This document shows positions 34,203-43,397 of a stretch of DNA of 64,000 bases, one piece after another. This DNA comes from Bacteroidales bacterium M8. Lineage in GTDB: Bacteria; Bacteroidota; Bacteroidia; Bacteroidales; Muribaculaceae. Location of the stretch: NCBI GenBank assembly GCA_001689495.1, contig LUJS01000025.1, forward strand, positions 1 through 64,000, given 5' to 3'. How positions within the stretch are numbered: position 1 is the first letter of the stretch; each line of letters starts with the position of its first letter. The position numbers were made by a program, and so were the translations under genes. Below the pieces are notes generated by a model. The model did not search any database. It was not told the DNA's origin and was given only the letters and a program-made list of their open reading frames with translations.

Positions 34203-35963
34203 TCAGAACTTGTATCCGGCGCCCACCAGTGCGGTGATGCCCTGAGTGGGGCGGGGGCCGATCTGCTGCCATGTGCGCGAGAGCAGGTTCTCGCCGCTGA
34301 CAAAGAATGTCAGCCTGTCCGTGTGGCGCCATGCGGCCCCGATGGTCAGGTCGGCCACGGGCCTGAGGCTGTGGCGGCTGACGGGATGGATGTAGAGGCC
34401 GTCGACAAGCTCGGGCGCCGAGCCATAGCGATAGACGGCGCGGCCGGCGCGGAACTCGAATCCGGCATTGAGGGTCAGTTTCCTCACGGGACGCACGGTC
34501 AGATCGGCCTCGATGACATGGCGGGCACGGTCGCGCCACAGATAGTATGCCTTGTACTGCTTGGAGGGGGCCATTGTCCACTTGACCTTGGCCGAGACGC
34601 TGCGGCCGTTGTCATAGCCCAGCGAGGCGCCGATGTGGTATCCCTTGACGTCGAGGGTCTCGAACACCGCTCCACCCGGCATCAGGTCGTTATATACGGG
34701 CATGAGCCACGAGTCGGCCTTGGCATAGCCGCCGAAGACCTCGGCGGTGACGTTGACGAAGGGCCCGAACGTCATGCGTCCGCGCAGGTCGTAGGGCACG
34801 TGGCTACCCTTGTATGCCATGAAGGGATTCATGTATGGGGTCACGCCGGTATAGAGCGACGCGAGGGTGTTGAGCTCCATGCCCCCCTTGGCCGACGCCT
34901 CGATGCCGAAGTTCTGTGTCGGGGTCCATGCCAGCGTCACGTCAGGCGATATGTTGAATGCCTTGCCCGAGTTGATGGCCACGTCTACGATGGCGCCGAT
35001 GATGACGGTGGTCTTGGAGGTACGGTTGACGAATCGCGGAGTCACGGCCAGCACGCCCGATGTGCGGGCGTCCATGCCATAGGCCGACGTGAGGCCGAAG
35101 GGCACGGCGGCGCCGTTGTGGGTCGAGCTGTGCAGCAGGTCGAGGTCCAGACCGAGTCCGAACGACGATGTCCCGCCCACGGCGATAGAGGCGTCGCCCC
35201 CTATGCCGAAGAGGTTCTGGCTGACGGGCGAGGTGATGCCTGTGTATGCCTGAGTGATCGAGCCGCCGTCATATTTCAGTCCGTGAAACCCGAAGTGCTG
35301 CACCTTGGCATGGGCGGCATAGTCGAGCCCCTGAACGTGAGACGAGAACGAGGCATCGAAGTTGACCTTCGACGTGGTGTTGCGGCTCAGCCCGCGTCCG
35401 GGCGTCTGCCACATGTTGTGATAGCCGTATGTATAGTCTATCCCGGCGTCGATGATGCTCTTGCGCCCCACGGCCTGATGCAGGTCCAGCCCGACCGAGG
35501 CCGTGTGGTCGCGCCACATGGGCTTGCCGTAGAATGGCGTTCCGCCCGGCGTCTGCTCGTACTCGCCGCGGTGATAGGCCGAGGCGTTATACTGGGCCCA
35601 AGCGCTGAGGCGCGTGCGGTCCGAGTCGACAAAGCGGTATCCAGCCGAGATGTCGGCGTTGAATATGGGGAATATCCCACCGGCCACATAACCGCGGGTG
35701 TCGGGGCCGGCCTCGGGGTCGGTCCACGCGGCGGGCTCGAGGGTCGAGATGACGTTGGGCACCGGGGCGCTGACCACGCGGTCGCTGTATGGCAGACGGC
35801 TCTTGGCGAGGGCGGGCAGCGTGACCTCGGGGAGTATGGTGATGCGGGTGGCGTCGCGGTGTAGGGGCGATGTCTCCTGCTCGACGTTTATATCCTTGTG
35901 CAGCCCCTGAGCGGTCACGGCCAGCGGCGCGGCCGCGAGGAGCGATATGATGAATATGCGCAT
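34203..35963 (-). CDS. Outer-membrane beta-barrel protein, TonB-receptor-barrel-like
   Basis: 586 residues. A signal peptide (about 1-19, MRIFIISLLAAAPLAVTAQ) is followed by a short region and then many alternating amphipathic strands ending in GAGYKF, a terminal aromatic residue typical of outer-membrane barrels. No plug domain or TonB box is clear, so it resembles the barrel part of a TonB-dependent receptor without being one. It starts 13 bases after the stop of the large TPR gene, so the two are one operon and likely partners. The in-frame start 33 bases upstream gives no signal peptide and is rejected. Confidence 0.75.
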   Translation of the reverse strand: MRIFIISLLAAAPLAVTAQGLHKDINVEQETSPLHRDATRITILPEVTLPALAKSRLPYSDRVVSAPVPNVISTLEPAAWTDPEAGPDTRGYVAGGIFPIFNADISAGYRFVDSDRTRLSAWAQYNASAYHRGEYEQTPGGTPFYGKPMWRDHTASVGLDLHQAVGRKSIIDAGIDYTYGYHNMWQTPGRGLSRNTTSKVNFDASFSSHVQGLDYAAHAKVQHFGFHGLKYDGGSITQAYTGITSPVSQNLFGIGGDASIAVGGTSSFGLGLDLDLLHSSTHNGAAVPFGLTSAYGMDARTSGVLAVTPRFVNRTSKTTVIIGAIVDVAINSGKAFNISPDVTLAWTPTQNFGIEASAKGGMELNTLASLYTGVTPYMNPFMAYKGSHVPYDLRGRMTFGPFVNVTAEVFGGYAKADSWLMPVYNDLMPGGAVFETLDVKGYHIGASLGYDNGRSVSAKVKWTMAPSKQYKAYYLWRDRARHVIEADLTVRPVRKLTLNAGFEFRAGRAVYRYGSAPELVDGLYIHPVSRHSLRPVADLTIGAAWRHTDRLTFFVSGENLLSRTWQQIGPRPTQGITALVGAGYKF

Positions 35964-35976
35964 ATGTGATGTCTGC

Positions 35977-38967
35977 TTATTTGAGTCTTGAGTCAATCAT
36001 TTCGAAGATGTCGGCCTCGGTGCCGGGATAGTTGGAGCGGAGCGACTTGAGATACTCGTCGGCCTCGAACTTGTTGCCCTCGCGGCGCAACACGTCGCTG
36101 TAGAGTATGAATCCCCTTGCCAGCCAGTAGGCCTGCGGGGTGTCTGACGAGATCAGCGCGTCGGCCACCTTCTTGGCCCCGGCCTTGTCGCCCGAGTCGA
36201 GCAGCGCCTGACCGTGATAGTATGCGCTGCGGGCGCCGTATGTGTCGCGCATGTCGCGCTCGAGCAGCTCCCAGTCGGCGTATGCGGCCTCGCGGTTGCC
36301 CAAACGGTTGTTGGCCATGGCGCGGAGGAAACGCACCTCCGAATTGCCGTCGGTCGACGTGGCGGCCGACGATGCCAGCATCTTGTCGGCGGTGGCCACG
36401 ACCTCGGCATAGCGTCCGAGGTCCGATGCCGTGCGGATGATGCCGGTGCGGGCCTCGCGCAGCATGTTCGAGCCCGACGCCTTGCCCTGAAGCTCGAGGA
36501 ACGAGCTATGGGCTATCTCGGTCTTGCCCATCTCTGTCTCGGCCTTGGCCTTGATGAGCAGGGCGTCCTCGGCCACCTCGGCGTCGGGGTGACCCAGCAG
36601 CACCTGCGTGGCATAGCCCTGTGCGGTGCGGGCGTCGCCGGCGTTCCATGCGCCCTCGGCCAGATAGTAGAGGGCCTGAGCCATCGAGGCGCCCTCGGGA
36701 TAGTCCTTGACGTATGACGTAAGGCCCGCCGTGGCGCCGCCGTTGACATAGGCGTTCTCGGCGGCCTGAAAGGCGGTCTGCTCGATCTCGGACTTCTCGA
36801 ACTTGGGCGCGCCGGGCACCGAGCCGAGGAATCCGACAAGCTGGTCCAGCTTGCCGTCGGCGGCATAGAGCTGGCGCAGGTCGTCGGCGGCGATACGGGC
36901 CTCCTCTGACGTGGGATATGTTGTGATGACCTTCTTGTATGCCTCGATGCCGCGGGCCCTCTCGCCGGTGTTGACATAGGTTATGGCCAGCTGCAGGCTG
37001 CCGTTGCGGCCCGGAGCCGAGGCGGGATAGAGCCGCACCAGCTCGTTGTAGGTGCGTATGGCGTCGGCCGTGGCGCCCGTGGCGCTCTGGCTCTCGGCCT
37101 TCTCGAGCATGGCCTGAGGCACCAGACCAGACGAGGGATAGTCGGCCACGAGGCGGTCGAGGGTCGAGATCTTGCCCTTGTGGTCCTTGAGCAGGCCCTT
37201 CATCACCGCGCTCTGGAACATCGGATAGTCACCCTTCTTGGGGTCGAGGTCGTATGCCTTGAGATAGTCGTTGAGGGCGGCCTGATAGTCTTCGGCATAA
37301 TAGCGGCAGTCGCCCAGACGGTTGTAGATGTCGGGCATCAGTGCCGAGCGGGTCTTGTCGGCGAGGGGGCGGGCCAGCGTGGCGGCCTGCTCGAAGTCCT
37401 TGGCCGCGGCGGCATACTCCTCCTGCGCGAAACGGGTGTAGCCCAGACCGTATCGGGCCAGCATGGCGGGCTCGCCGGTCGGGCGCGTGCCGAGGAAGGC
37501 CAGATATGCCTTGGCGGCGGCGTCATAGCTGCCGCGGGTATATTGGGCGTCGCCCAGCCAGAGGTCGCACTGGGCGGCCACCGATGCGTCGCCGTCGGGC
37601 ACGGCGCGGGCCTCGGTGAGGTTGCGCACGGCCTCGCCGGTGCGTCCGGCGGCATAGGCGCGGGTGCCCAGCACGAAGAGGGCGCGCTGGCGGGCCTTGT
37701 TCATGGCCGGGGTGGGACGGCGCACGCGGCGTATGGCGGCGAGGGCGCTCTCATAGTCGTTGTCGGTCATGTATCCCTCGACGATATAGCGCTCGACCTC
37801 GGGGGCGTATGCCGAGTTGGGATACTCGCGCAGGAACTCCTCGAGCATCGACACCGAGTTGCCGAATGGCACGCGGCCGCCGTCGAGGCGGGCCACGGCA
37901 TAGTTATAGAATGCCTCCTCGCGCACCTTGGCGTCATAGTCCATGCGATATGCCTTCTCGAAGGCCAGCAGGGCCGATGTCTTGTCGCCGCGCTTCATGT
38001 ATGCCTGACCCAAGAAGAGCCATGCGCTCTGGCCCATGGCCGACGGCGAGTCGGTGGCCTGCTGCAGCAGCTTGATGGCGGCGTCGGTGTCCCCCTTGGC
38101 ATACTCGTCGGTGCCGAGGATATAGAATGCCGAGGGCTGGGGCGACTTTGACTCGGCGCAATACTTCCACAGATAGGGCACGGCCTCGCGGGCGCGGCCG
38201 AGGTTGTAGAGAGACTCGCCCGCCAGACGGTTGCATTCGGGCAGGAACTCCTTGACGGCGCCCTGCGCTATCAGCGACCGGGCCGCGGCCAGCGACTCGC
38301 TGTAGTTGCCCTGAGTGAATTCTATCTGTGCTATATAATAAGGAGCGGCATTGCCCGGGGCCTGCGTGGTGTCGACGCTGCGCAGATACTCGAGCGCCGA
38401 CTTGTAGTCCTTACGCTGATAGGCCAGATAGCCCATGTAGAAACGTACCGTGTCGCGCCACGCGGCCTTGGACAGCAGCGAGCGGAAGCAGGACTCGGCC
38501 TTCTCGGGCTCGCCCAGCAGCATGTAGGCATATCCGGTGCGGAATGTCACCTCGTCGGCCCGTGCCGGCGTCAGCGCCGACATGTCGACATCCTCATAGT
38601 CGGCAAGGGCCGCGGCATACTCGCCGCGGTCCCAGCGATAGTCGCCGCGCAGGCTTGTCACCTCGGCTCGGCGGGGCGACACGGGATATGTGACGAGAAA
38701 GCTCTCTATTATCGGCAGGGCCTCGTCGTCGCCGGCCCTGAGCGTGGCCAGCGCCATGTAGTATGCGGCCTCCTCGCGCTGCGAGGGGGTGAGCTGCATG
38801 GCGTGGAGGCGGGCCAGCTGGTCTATGCAGCCCGCATAGTTGCGGTCGGCCTCGAGCAGCGCTATGCCGCGGTCGAGGTATCCCTGTGCGTCGGGTTTGT
38901 TGATCTGTGCTGCGGCCGGGGCCAATGCCAGTCCCAGAGCCGCCGTGATAATGACGGGACGTTTCAT
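35977..38967 (-). CDS. Large exported TPR-repeat protein
   Basis: 996 residues. A signal peptide (about 1-20, ALGLALAPAAAQ) is followed by at least a dozen tetratricopeptide repeats along the whole length, with recognisable blocks such as YYMALATLRAGDDEALPII, YMGYLAYQRKDYKSALEYL and YGLGYTRFAQEEYAAAAKDF. It is periplasmic or facing the periplasm, a scaffold for protein contacts. Its direct partner is the barrel gene downstream. A TAATTTTG box sits only five bases before the start codon, so the mRNA may be leaderless. Confidence 0.88.
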   Translation of the reverse strand: MKRPVIITAALGLALAPAAAQINKPDAQGYLDRGIALLEADRNYAGCIDQLARLHAMQLTPSQREEAAYYMALATLRAGDDEALPIIESFLVTYPVSPRRAEVTSLRGDYRWDRGEYAAALADYEDVDMSALTPARADEVTFRTGYAYMLLGEPEKAESCFRSLLSKAAWRDTVRFYMGYLAYQRKDYKSALEYLRSVDTTQAPGNAAPYYIAQIEFTQGNYSESLAAARSLIAQGAVKEFLPECNRLAGESLYNLGRAREAVPYLWKYCAESKSPQPSAFYILGTDEYAKGDTDAAIKLLQQATDSPSAMGQSAWLFLGQAYMKRGDKTSALLAFEKAYRMDYDAKVREEAFYNYAVARLDGGRVPFGNSVSMLEEFLREYPNSAYAPEVERYIVEGYMTDNDYESALAAIRRVRRPTPAMNKARQRALFVLGTRAYAAGRTGEAVRNLTEARAVPDGDASVAAQCDLWLGDAQYTRGSYDAAAKAYLAFLGTRPTGEPAMLARYGLGYTRFAQEEYAAAAKDFEQAATLARPLADKTRSALMPDIYNRLGDCRYYAEDYQAALNDYLKAYDLDPKKGDYPMFQSAVMKGLLKDHKGKISTLDRLVADYPSSGLVPQAMLEKAESQSATGATADAIRTYNELVRLYPASAPGRNGSLQLAITYVNTGERARGIEAYKKVITTYPTSEEARIAADDLRQLYAADGKLDQLVGFLGSVPGAPKFEKSEIEQTAFQAAENAYVNGGATAGLTSYVKDYPEGASMAQALYYLAEGAWNAGDARTAQGYATQVLLGHPDAEVAEDALLIKAKAETEMGKTEIAHSSFLELQGKASGSNMLREARTGIIRTASDLGRYAEVVATADKMLASSAATSTDGNSEVRFLRAMANNRLGNREAAYADWELLERDMRDTYGARSAYYHGQALLDSGDKAGAKKVADALISSDTPQAYWLARGFILYSDVLRREGNKFEADEYLKSLRSNYPGTEADIFEMIDSRLK

Positions 38968-38972
38968 ATATG

Positions 38973-38980
38973 CAAAATTA
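38973..38980 (-). promoter_or_regulatory. -7 box five bases before the TPR gene start (leaderless mRNA?)
   Basis: TAATTTTG on the minus strand ends five bases before the ATG at 38967. Because the start point normally lies about seven bases beyond this box, transcription would begin at or just next to the start codon. A -33 TTTG is not seen at 19-21 bases. Confidence 0.45.
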
Positions 38981-39051
38981 CGCCTTTTTTAATCATTTTC
39001 CACCCGACGGTTGTTAAAATTTTAGACTCACTTTCAACTATCGACCATATT

Positions 39052-41346
39052 ATGAGAAAAAACGGGTTTCTGACCATCGTGTGTCTGCTCTGCGCCCTCG
39101 TGGCCGGGGCAGTCGGACCGCGTCCGCGCGTGGGGCTGGTGCTGAGCGGCGGCGGCGCCAAGGGGATAGCCCATATAGGCGTGATACAGGCGTTCGAGGA
39201 GAACGGCATACCCATCGACTACATCACCGGCACCTCGATGGGCGCCATCGTGGGCAGCCTCTATGCCTCGGGATACTCGCCCGACGAGATGATCGAGCTT
39301 ATAGCCTCGCCGGGATTCGCCGACTGGTCTACGGGCAAGATAGACCCCGACTATGTCTACTACTTCCTGCGCCAGCCCGAGACACCGGCGTTCGTCAACA
39401 TCAACCTCGGCAAGGACTCGACCAGCGTCAAGTCCGTCCTGCCCATGAGCCTGATAAACCCGATTCCGATGAACATGGCCTTTCTCGACATCTACTCGCG
39501 CTTCACGGCCCAGTGCGGGGGCGATTTCGACCGCCTCTTCGTGCCGTTTGCCTGCGTGACCTCAGATGTCTACGCCAAGCACAAGGTGGTGCTGCACGAG
39601 GGGTCGCTGGCCGATGCCGTGAGGATGTCGATGTCGTTTCCGGGGGTGTTCGAGCCCATCGAGCTCAACGGGGTGCCGATGTATGACGGCGGCATCTATG
39701 ACAACTTTCCGGTCGACGTGATGATGGAGCGGTTCAAGCCCGACGCGCTCGTGGGCGTCAACGTGGGCTCGAAGGACGCGCCCCCCTCGTCGCGCAATCC
39801 GCTGGGCCAGCTCGAGGACATGATAATGCAGCCCAACAACTATCCCTTCCCCCACGACAAGGGGGTGTGCATACGCATAGACCTCGACGAGTTCAGCCTG
39901 CTCGACTTCGGCAAGTACAAGGAGATATACGACATCGGCTATCGCCGCGGCATGGAGATGATAGACTCGGTCATCATGAAGACCGGCGCGGGCGTGTCGC
40001 CCGAGTCGGTGGCCGAGAGGCGCCGCGCGTTCAAGGCCAAGACCCCGGAGATGATAATATCGAAGGTCGAGGTGACCGGCGGCACTCCGCGCGAGAACAA
40101 TTACCTGACGCAGATATTCAGGCCCCGACACGGCCACAGGACGATGACCTATGACGAGGTGCGCGACGCATACTATCGCGCCATCAGCTCGGGCCGCCTG
40201 CAGAATCTCGTGCCCACGCCTGTGCTGAATCCCGACTCGACATTCACGCTGAAATACAAGGCTGTGGTCAAGGAGGACTTCTCGGTGGGCATCGGCGGCT
40301 ACATCTCGTCGTCGACGAGCAGCATGCTCTTCTTCCGCGCCGGATACAACCCGCTGCGGTTCAAGGGACTGACGGCCAGCATCAACACTTGGCTGGGACA
40401 GACATATCTCGGCGTCGAGGCCACGGGCGAGTTCTATTACAACACATATCGCCCGTCGGCGCTGACGCTCAAGTTCGTGGCCACGCGCCGCAGCTATCAC
40501 GAGACCGAGAGGCTGTTCTATGAGTTTAACGCGCCCGACTTCATACACCGCTCCGAGGTGTTCGCCCGCATGGCCTACAGCGTCGGTCCGCGGCTGCGCT
40601 CGCGCCTCGACATCGAGCTGGGCTACGGCCATCTGACAGACAGGTATTATGCCGACCTGCGCGCCACCGACGGCGACAGCCACAAGGACCGCGGCATATT
40701 CAATCTGGGCCAACTCGCGGCGCGGTGGGAGAAAAACACCCTCGACAACACCGTGGCGCCGACCGCCGGAACACGCCTCGTGGGCATCGGCGCGGGGATT
40801 GCCGGACGCTATCACTTTGCCGACGGCGAGAACGGCACCGAGCACTCGCAGCACGTCAGCTGGCTGCAGGCCGACCTGTCGGCACTGCACTTCGTGCCCG
40901 TGGGCAAGCACTTCTCGCTCGGCATCGAGGGGCGCGCGCTGCTGTCTACCCGCAAGCTGCTGCCCACGTATCAGGCATCAATAGTGGCCGCCCCGGCATC
41001 GCACCCCACCCCGTCAAGCTATAATGTATTCAACCACGCCCTCAGGGCCAACTCGTTCGTGACCATAGACCTGCAGCCCGTGTGGAAGGTGTCGTCGACA
41101 TTCCAGATACGCGGCGACCTGCACGGATTCCTGCCCCTGCGCAAGATACTCCCGGCACACGACGGCCCCGGCGCGCGATATGGCGAATGGTTCAGCGACC
41201 CCGAGTTTTTCGGCGAGCTGCGCGGACAGCTCACGCTCCCCTTCGGCACCGTGAGCGCATACGGCAACTATGCCACCGGCGGCGCCGGATGGAACTTCGG
41301 ACTGTCGATAGGGACATTCATACTGGCCCCGAGATTCTTGGAGTGA
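39052..41346 (+). CDS. Patatin-like phospholipase with surface-assembly barrel (type Vd-like)
   Basis: 764 residues. A signal peptide (about 1-20) leads into a patatin domain: oxyanion loop LSGGGAKG, catalytic Ser62 in GTSMG and Asp212 in YDGGIYDN. A POTRA-like segment follows (ISKVEVTGGTPRENNYL, about 350-430), then a 16-strand-type Omp85/BamA-family barrel to the C-terminus. This is the layout of type Vd autotransporters such as PlpD and FplA, which display the lipase outside the cell. ATG 39052 gives the signal peptide; longer extensions overlap the divergent TPR gene and are rejected. Confidence 0.92.
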   Translation: MRKNGFLTIVCLLCALVAGAVGPRPRVGLVLSGGGAKGIAHIGVIQAFEENGIPIDYITGTSMGAIVGSLYASGYSPDEMIELIASPGFADWSTGKIDPDYVYYFLRQPETPAFVNINLGKDSTSVKSVLPMSLINPIPMNMAFLDIYSRFTAQCGGDFDRLFVPFACVTSDVYAKHKVVLHEGSLADAVRMSMSFPGVFEPIELNGVPMYDGGIYDNFPVDVMMERFKPDALVGVNVGSKDAPPSSRNPLGQLEDMIMQPNNYPFPHDKGVCIRIDLDEFSLLDFGKYKEIYDIGYRRGMEMIDSVIMKTGAGVSPESVAERRRAFKAKTPEMIISKVEVTGGTPRENNYLTQIFRPRHGHRTMTYDEVRDAYYRAISSGRLQNLVPTPVLNPDSTFTLKYKAVVKEDFSVGIGGYISSSTSSMLFFRAGYNPLRFKGLTASINTWLGQTYLGVEATGEFYYNTYRPSALTLKFVATRRSYHETERLFYEFNAPDFIHRSEVFARMAYSVGPRLRSRLDIELGYGHLTDRYYADLRATDGDSHKDRGIFNLGQLAARWEKNTLDNTVAPTAGTRLVGIGAGIAGRYHFADGENGTEHSQHVSWLQADLSALHFVPVGKHFSLGIEGRALLSTRKLLPTYQASIVAAPASHPTPSSYNVFNHALRANSFVTIDLQPVWKVSSTFQIRGDLHGFLPLRKILPAHDGPGARYGEWFSDPEFFGELRGQLTLPFGTVSAYGNYATGGAGWNFGLSIGTFILAPRFLE

Positions 41347-41348
41347 GG

Positions 41349-41416
41349 GTATAGTTGATATAGTTGATCTAGTTGAACTAGTTGAACTAGAATAACTAGA
41401 CCAACTATATCACACC
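41349..41416. repeat. TAGTTGATCTAGTTGAAC tandem repeat with inverted end
   Basis: About five degenerate copies of TAGTTGAACTAG-type units, ending with the reverse complement (CTAGACCAACTATA), fill the gap between two convergent genes. The overall structure could fold into a hairpin and serve as a weak terminator. The same family is at 28318-28353. Confidence 0.8.
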
Positions 41417-41961
41417 CTCGTCTCCTCCCTGCCGGCGAGGGCGTTGAGCCTGCGGGCAATGATATAGAGATAGTCGCTGAGGCGGTTGATGTATGCAAGC
41501 ACTGCGGGGTCGACGCTCTCGCCCGTCGAGGCAAGGTCGAGTATCGACCGCTCGGCCCTGCGGCACACGGTGCGGGCCACGTGGGCGGTGGCGGCGGCCA
41601 CGGTGCCTCCGGGCAGTATGAACCAGCGCTGGGGCTCGACCAGCGAGTCGGCCTCGTCGATGGCGTGCTCGAGGGCCTCGAGCACCTCGGGTGTCAGGGC
41701 CTCGCATCTCTCGGCCCCGGGCGTGGCCAGATAGGCCCCGATGCCGAACATAACGCGCTCTATGCCGAGCAGCGTCCGTGCCTCGGTGTCGGCGCCGGGT
41801 GTCAACGCCGCATGGGCCTGCACCAGACCCACGTGCGAGTTGAGTTCGTCAAGGTCGCCGTAGGCGCACACCCTGACCGAGTTCTTGGCTATCCTCGAGC
41901 CTCCCACCAGCGAGGTCTGACCGCCGTCGCCGGTGCGTGTGTAGATAAGACTTTTCTTCAT
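41410..41961 (-). CDS. Cob(I)alamin adenosyltransferase (PduO type)
   Basis: 183 residues, cytoplasmic. N-terminal IYTRTGDGGQTSLVGG binds ATP; VCAYGDLDELNSHVG and RRAERSILDLA, with the late NRLSDYLYIIAR, are the family signatures (Arg and Asp-Glu pairs). It transfers the adenosyl group from ATP to cob(I)alamin to make adenosylcobalamin. No other cobalamin gene is nearby. The start codon lies five bases after a TAATTTTG box, hinting at a leaderless mRNA. It is divergent from ribE. Confidence 0.93.
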   Translation of the reverse strand: MKKSLIYTRTGDGGQTSLVGGSRIAKNSVRVCAYGDLDELNSHVGLVQAHAALTPGADTEARTLLGIERVMFGIGAYLATPGAERCEALTPEVLEALEHAIDEADSLVEPQRWFILPGGTVAAATAHVARTVCRRAERSILDLASTGESVDPAVLAYINRLSDYLYIIARRLNALAGREETRV

Positions 41962-41966
41962 ACGCG

Positions 41967-41974
41967 CAAAATTA
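41967..41974 (-). promoter_or_regulatory. -7 box five bases before the adenosyltransferase start
   Basis: TAATTTTG on the minus strand, ending five bases from the ATG at 41961, the same spacing as at 38973. No -33 TTTG at the usual distance is seen. Confidence 0.45.
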
Positions 41975-41987
41975 ATGGAAAAGTTCG

Positions 41988-41995
41988 TATATTTG
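41988..41995 (+). promoter_or_regulatory. -7 box for ribE
   Basis: TATATTTG, 30 bases before the ribE start codon. No TTTG lies 19-21 bases upstream, so the call rests on the -7 box and position alone. Confidence 0.45.
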
Positions 41996-42025
41996 TAACC
42001 TCAAACACTTAAAAAATCAGAATCA

Positions 42026-42634
42026 ATGTTTTCAGGTATCGTAGAAGAGGCCGGCGTGATAGCCGGCGTGACCCGCAGGGACGGCAATGTCGACCTGCGC
42101 GTCAAGTGCAGTTTCACCGACGAGCTCCGCATAGACCAGAGCGTGGCCCACAACGGCGTATGCCTCACCGTGGTGGCCCTGCACCCCGACTCGACATATA
42201 CGGTGACAGCCATACAGGAGACCCTCGACCGCAGCAACCTCGGCCTGCTCGCCGAGGGCGACGAGGTCAACCTCGAGCGCTCCATGCTGATGAACGGACG
42301 CCTCGACGGCCACATCGTGCAGGGCCACGTCGACACCACGGCGGTCTGCACCGACATCGAGGAGGTCGAGGGTAGCCGCTACTACAGGTTCGAGTACGAG
42401 GTGGGCCCCGAGATGGTGCGCAAGGGATACATGACCGTCGAGAAAGGCTCGGTCACCGTCAACGGTGTCAGCCTCACCGTCTGCGACTCCGAGCCCCGCT
42501 CGTTCCGCGTGGCCATCATCCCCTATACCTTCGAGCACACCAACTTCAAGGGCATACGCATCGGCACCCGCGTCAATCTGGAGTTCGACATCATCGGCAA
42601 ATATCTGGCCCGTCTGGCCGAGCTGACCGCCTGA
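42026..42634 (+). CDS. ribE: Riboflavin synthase, alpha chain
   Basis: 202 residues with the two tandem lumazine-binding domains of this enzyme. Domain 1 starts MFSGIVEEAG and contains SVAHNGVCLTV and GHIVQGHVDTTA. Domain 2 (about 98-195) repeats the pattern with GSVTVNGVSLTVCD. It dismutates two 6,7-dimethyl-8-ribityllumazine to riboflavin. It stands alone here, without other rib genes. No FMN riboswitch is visible upstream. Confidence 0.96.
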   Translation: MFSGIVEEAGVIAGVTRRDGNVDLRVKCSFTDELRIDQSVAHNGVCLTVVALHPDSTYTVTAIQETLDRSNLGLLAEGDEVNLERSMLMNGRLDGHIVQGHVDTTAVCTDIEEVEGSRYYRFEYEVGPEMVRKGYMTVEKGSVTVNGVSLTVCDSEPRSFRVAIIPYTFEHTNFKGIRIGTRVNLEFDIIGKYLARLAELTA

Positions 42635-42646
42635 GCGGACGGCGGA

Positions 42647-42678
42647 TTTGGCCGAATGGGCGATTATAGCTAATTTTG
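42647..42678 (+). promoter_or_regulatory. Promoter of the DedA-rpe-queA operon
   Basis: TTTG (42647-42650) and TAATTTTG (42671-42678) are 20 bases apart, an exact consensus. The start is near 42685, about 29 bases before the ATG. Confidence 0.75.
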
Positions 42679-42713
42679 CACACTCAATTCCAAACAGGTA
42701 CAATCAACAGACA

Positions 42714-43397
42714 ATGCTCGACTTCATCACCCTGCTCACCCTCTTCGACCCGGCGGGCATCATGGCAAAATTCTTCGTGGCCGACGCCACCACGGTCTAT
42801 CTGCTGGTGTTTGCGTTCATGGTCATAGAGAGCTCGTTCATCCCCTTCCCCTCCGAGGTCATCGTGCCCCCGGCGGCCTATCTGGCCTGCACCAGCCACG
42901 AGGTCAACATCTCGGCCGTGGTGCTGGTGGCCACCGCCGGCGCCATCGTGGGCGCTCTCATCAACTATTTCCTCTCGGTCTGGATAGGCCGTCCGATAGT
43001 CTATGCCTTCGCCAACTCGCGCGTGGGTCACGCCTGCCTCATCGACGAGGCCAAGGTGCGCCGCGCCGAAGACTATTTCGACGCCCACGGCGCCATCTCG
43101 ACCTTCATAGGCCGCCTCATCCCCGCCGTGCGCCAGCTCATATCCATACCCGCCGGTCTGGCGCGGATGAACGTGGGCAAGTTCGTCATCTTCACCGGAC
43201 TCGGCGCCATGACATGGAACATCGTACTGGCCGCACTGGGCTGGTGGCTCGGCAAGCTGGTGCCGCGCGAGCAGCTCTATGCCAAGGTCGAGGAATATAA
43301 CGAGTATCTCACTTATATCGGGCTCGGCATCGGCGTGGTGTGCGTATGCATAATACTCTGGAACGCTTTCAAGCCCCGCAAAAAAGAACAATCATGA
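42714..43397 (+). CDS. DedA-family membrane protein
   Basis: 227 residues with about five hydrophobic helices. The family signatures are FMVIESSFIPFPSEVI near the N-terminus and FIGRLIPAVRQLISIPAG in the middle, with the conserved Gly/Arg/Pro pattern. DedA proteins flip or scramble phospholipids or undecaprenyl phosphate in the inner membrane. The first gene of an operon; its stop overlaps the rpe start (ATGA). The ATG at 42714 is preceded by a consensus promoter, so the longer reading is rejected. Confidence 0.92.
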   Translation: MLDFITLLTLFDPAGIMAKFFVADATTVYLLVFAFMVIESSFIPFPSEVIVPPAAYLACTSHEVNISAVVLVATAGAIVGALINYFLSVWIGRPIVYAFANSRVGHACLIDEAKVRRAEDYFDAHGAISTFIGRLIPAVRQLISIPAGLARMNVGKFVIFTGLGAMTWNIVLAALGWWLGKLVPREQLYAKVEEYNEYLTYIGLGIGVVCVCIILWNAFKPRKKEQS

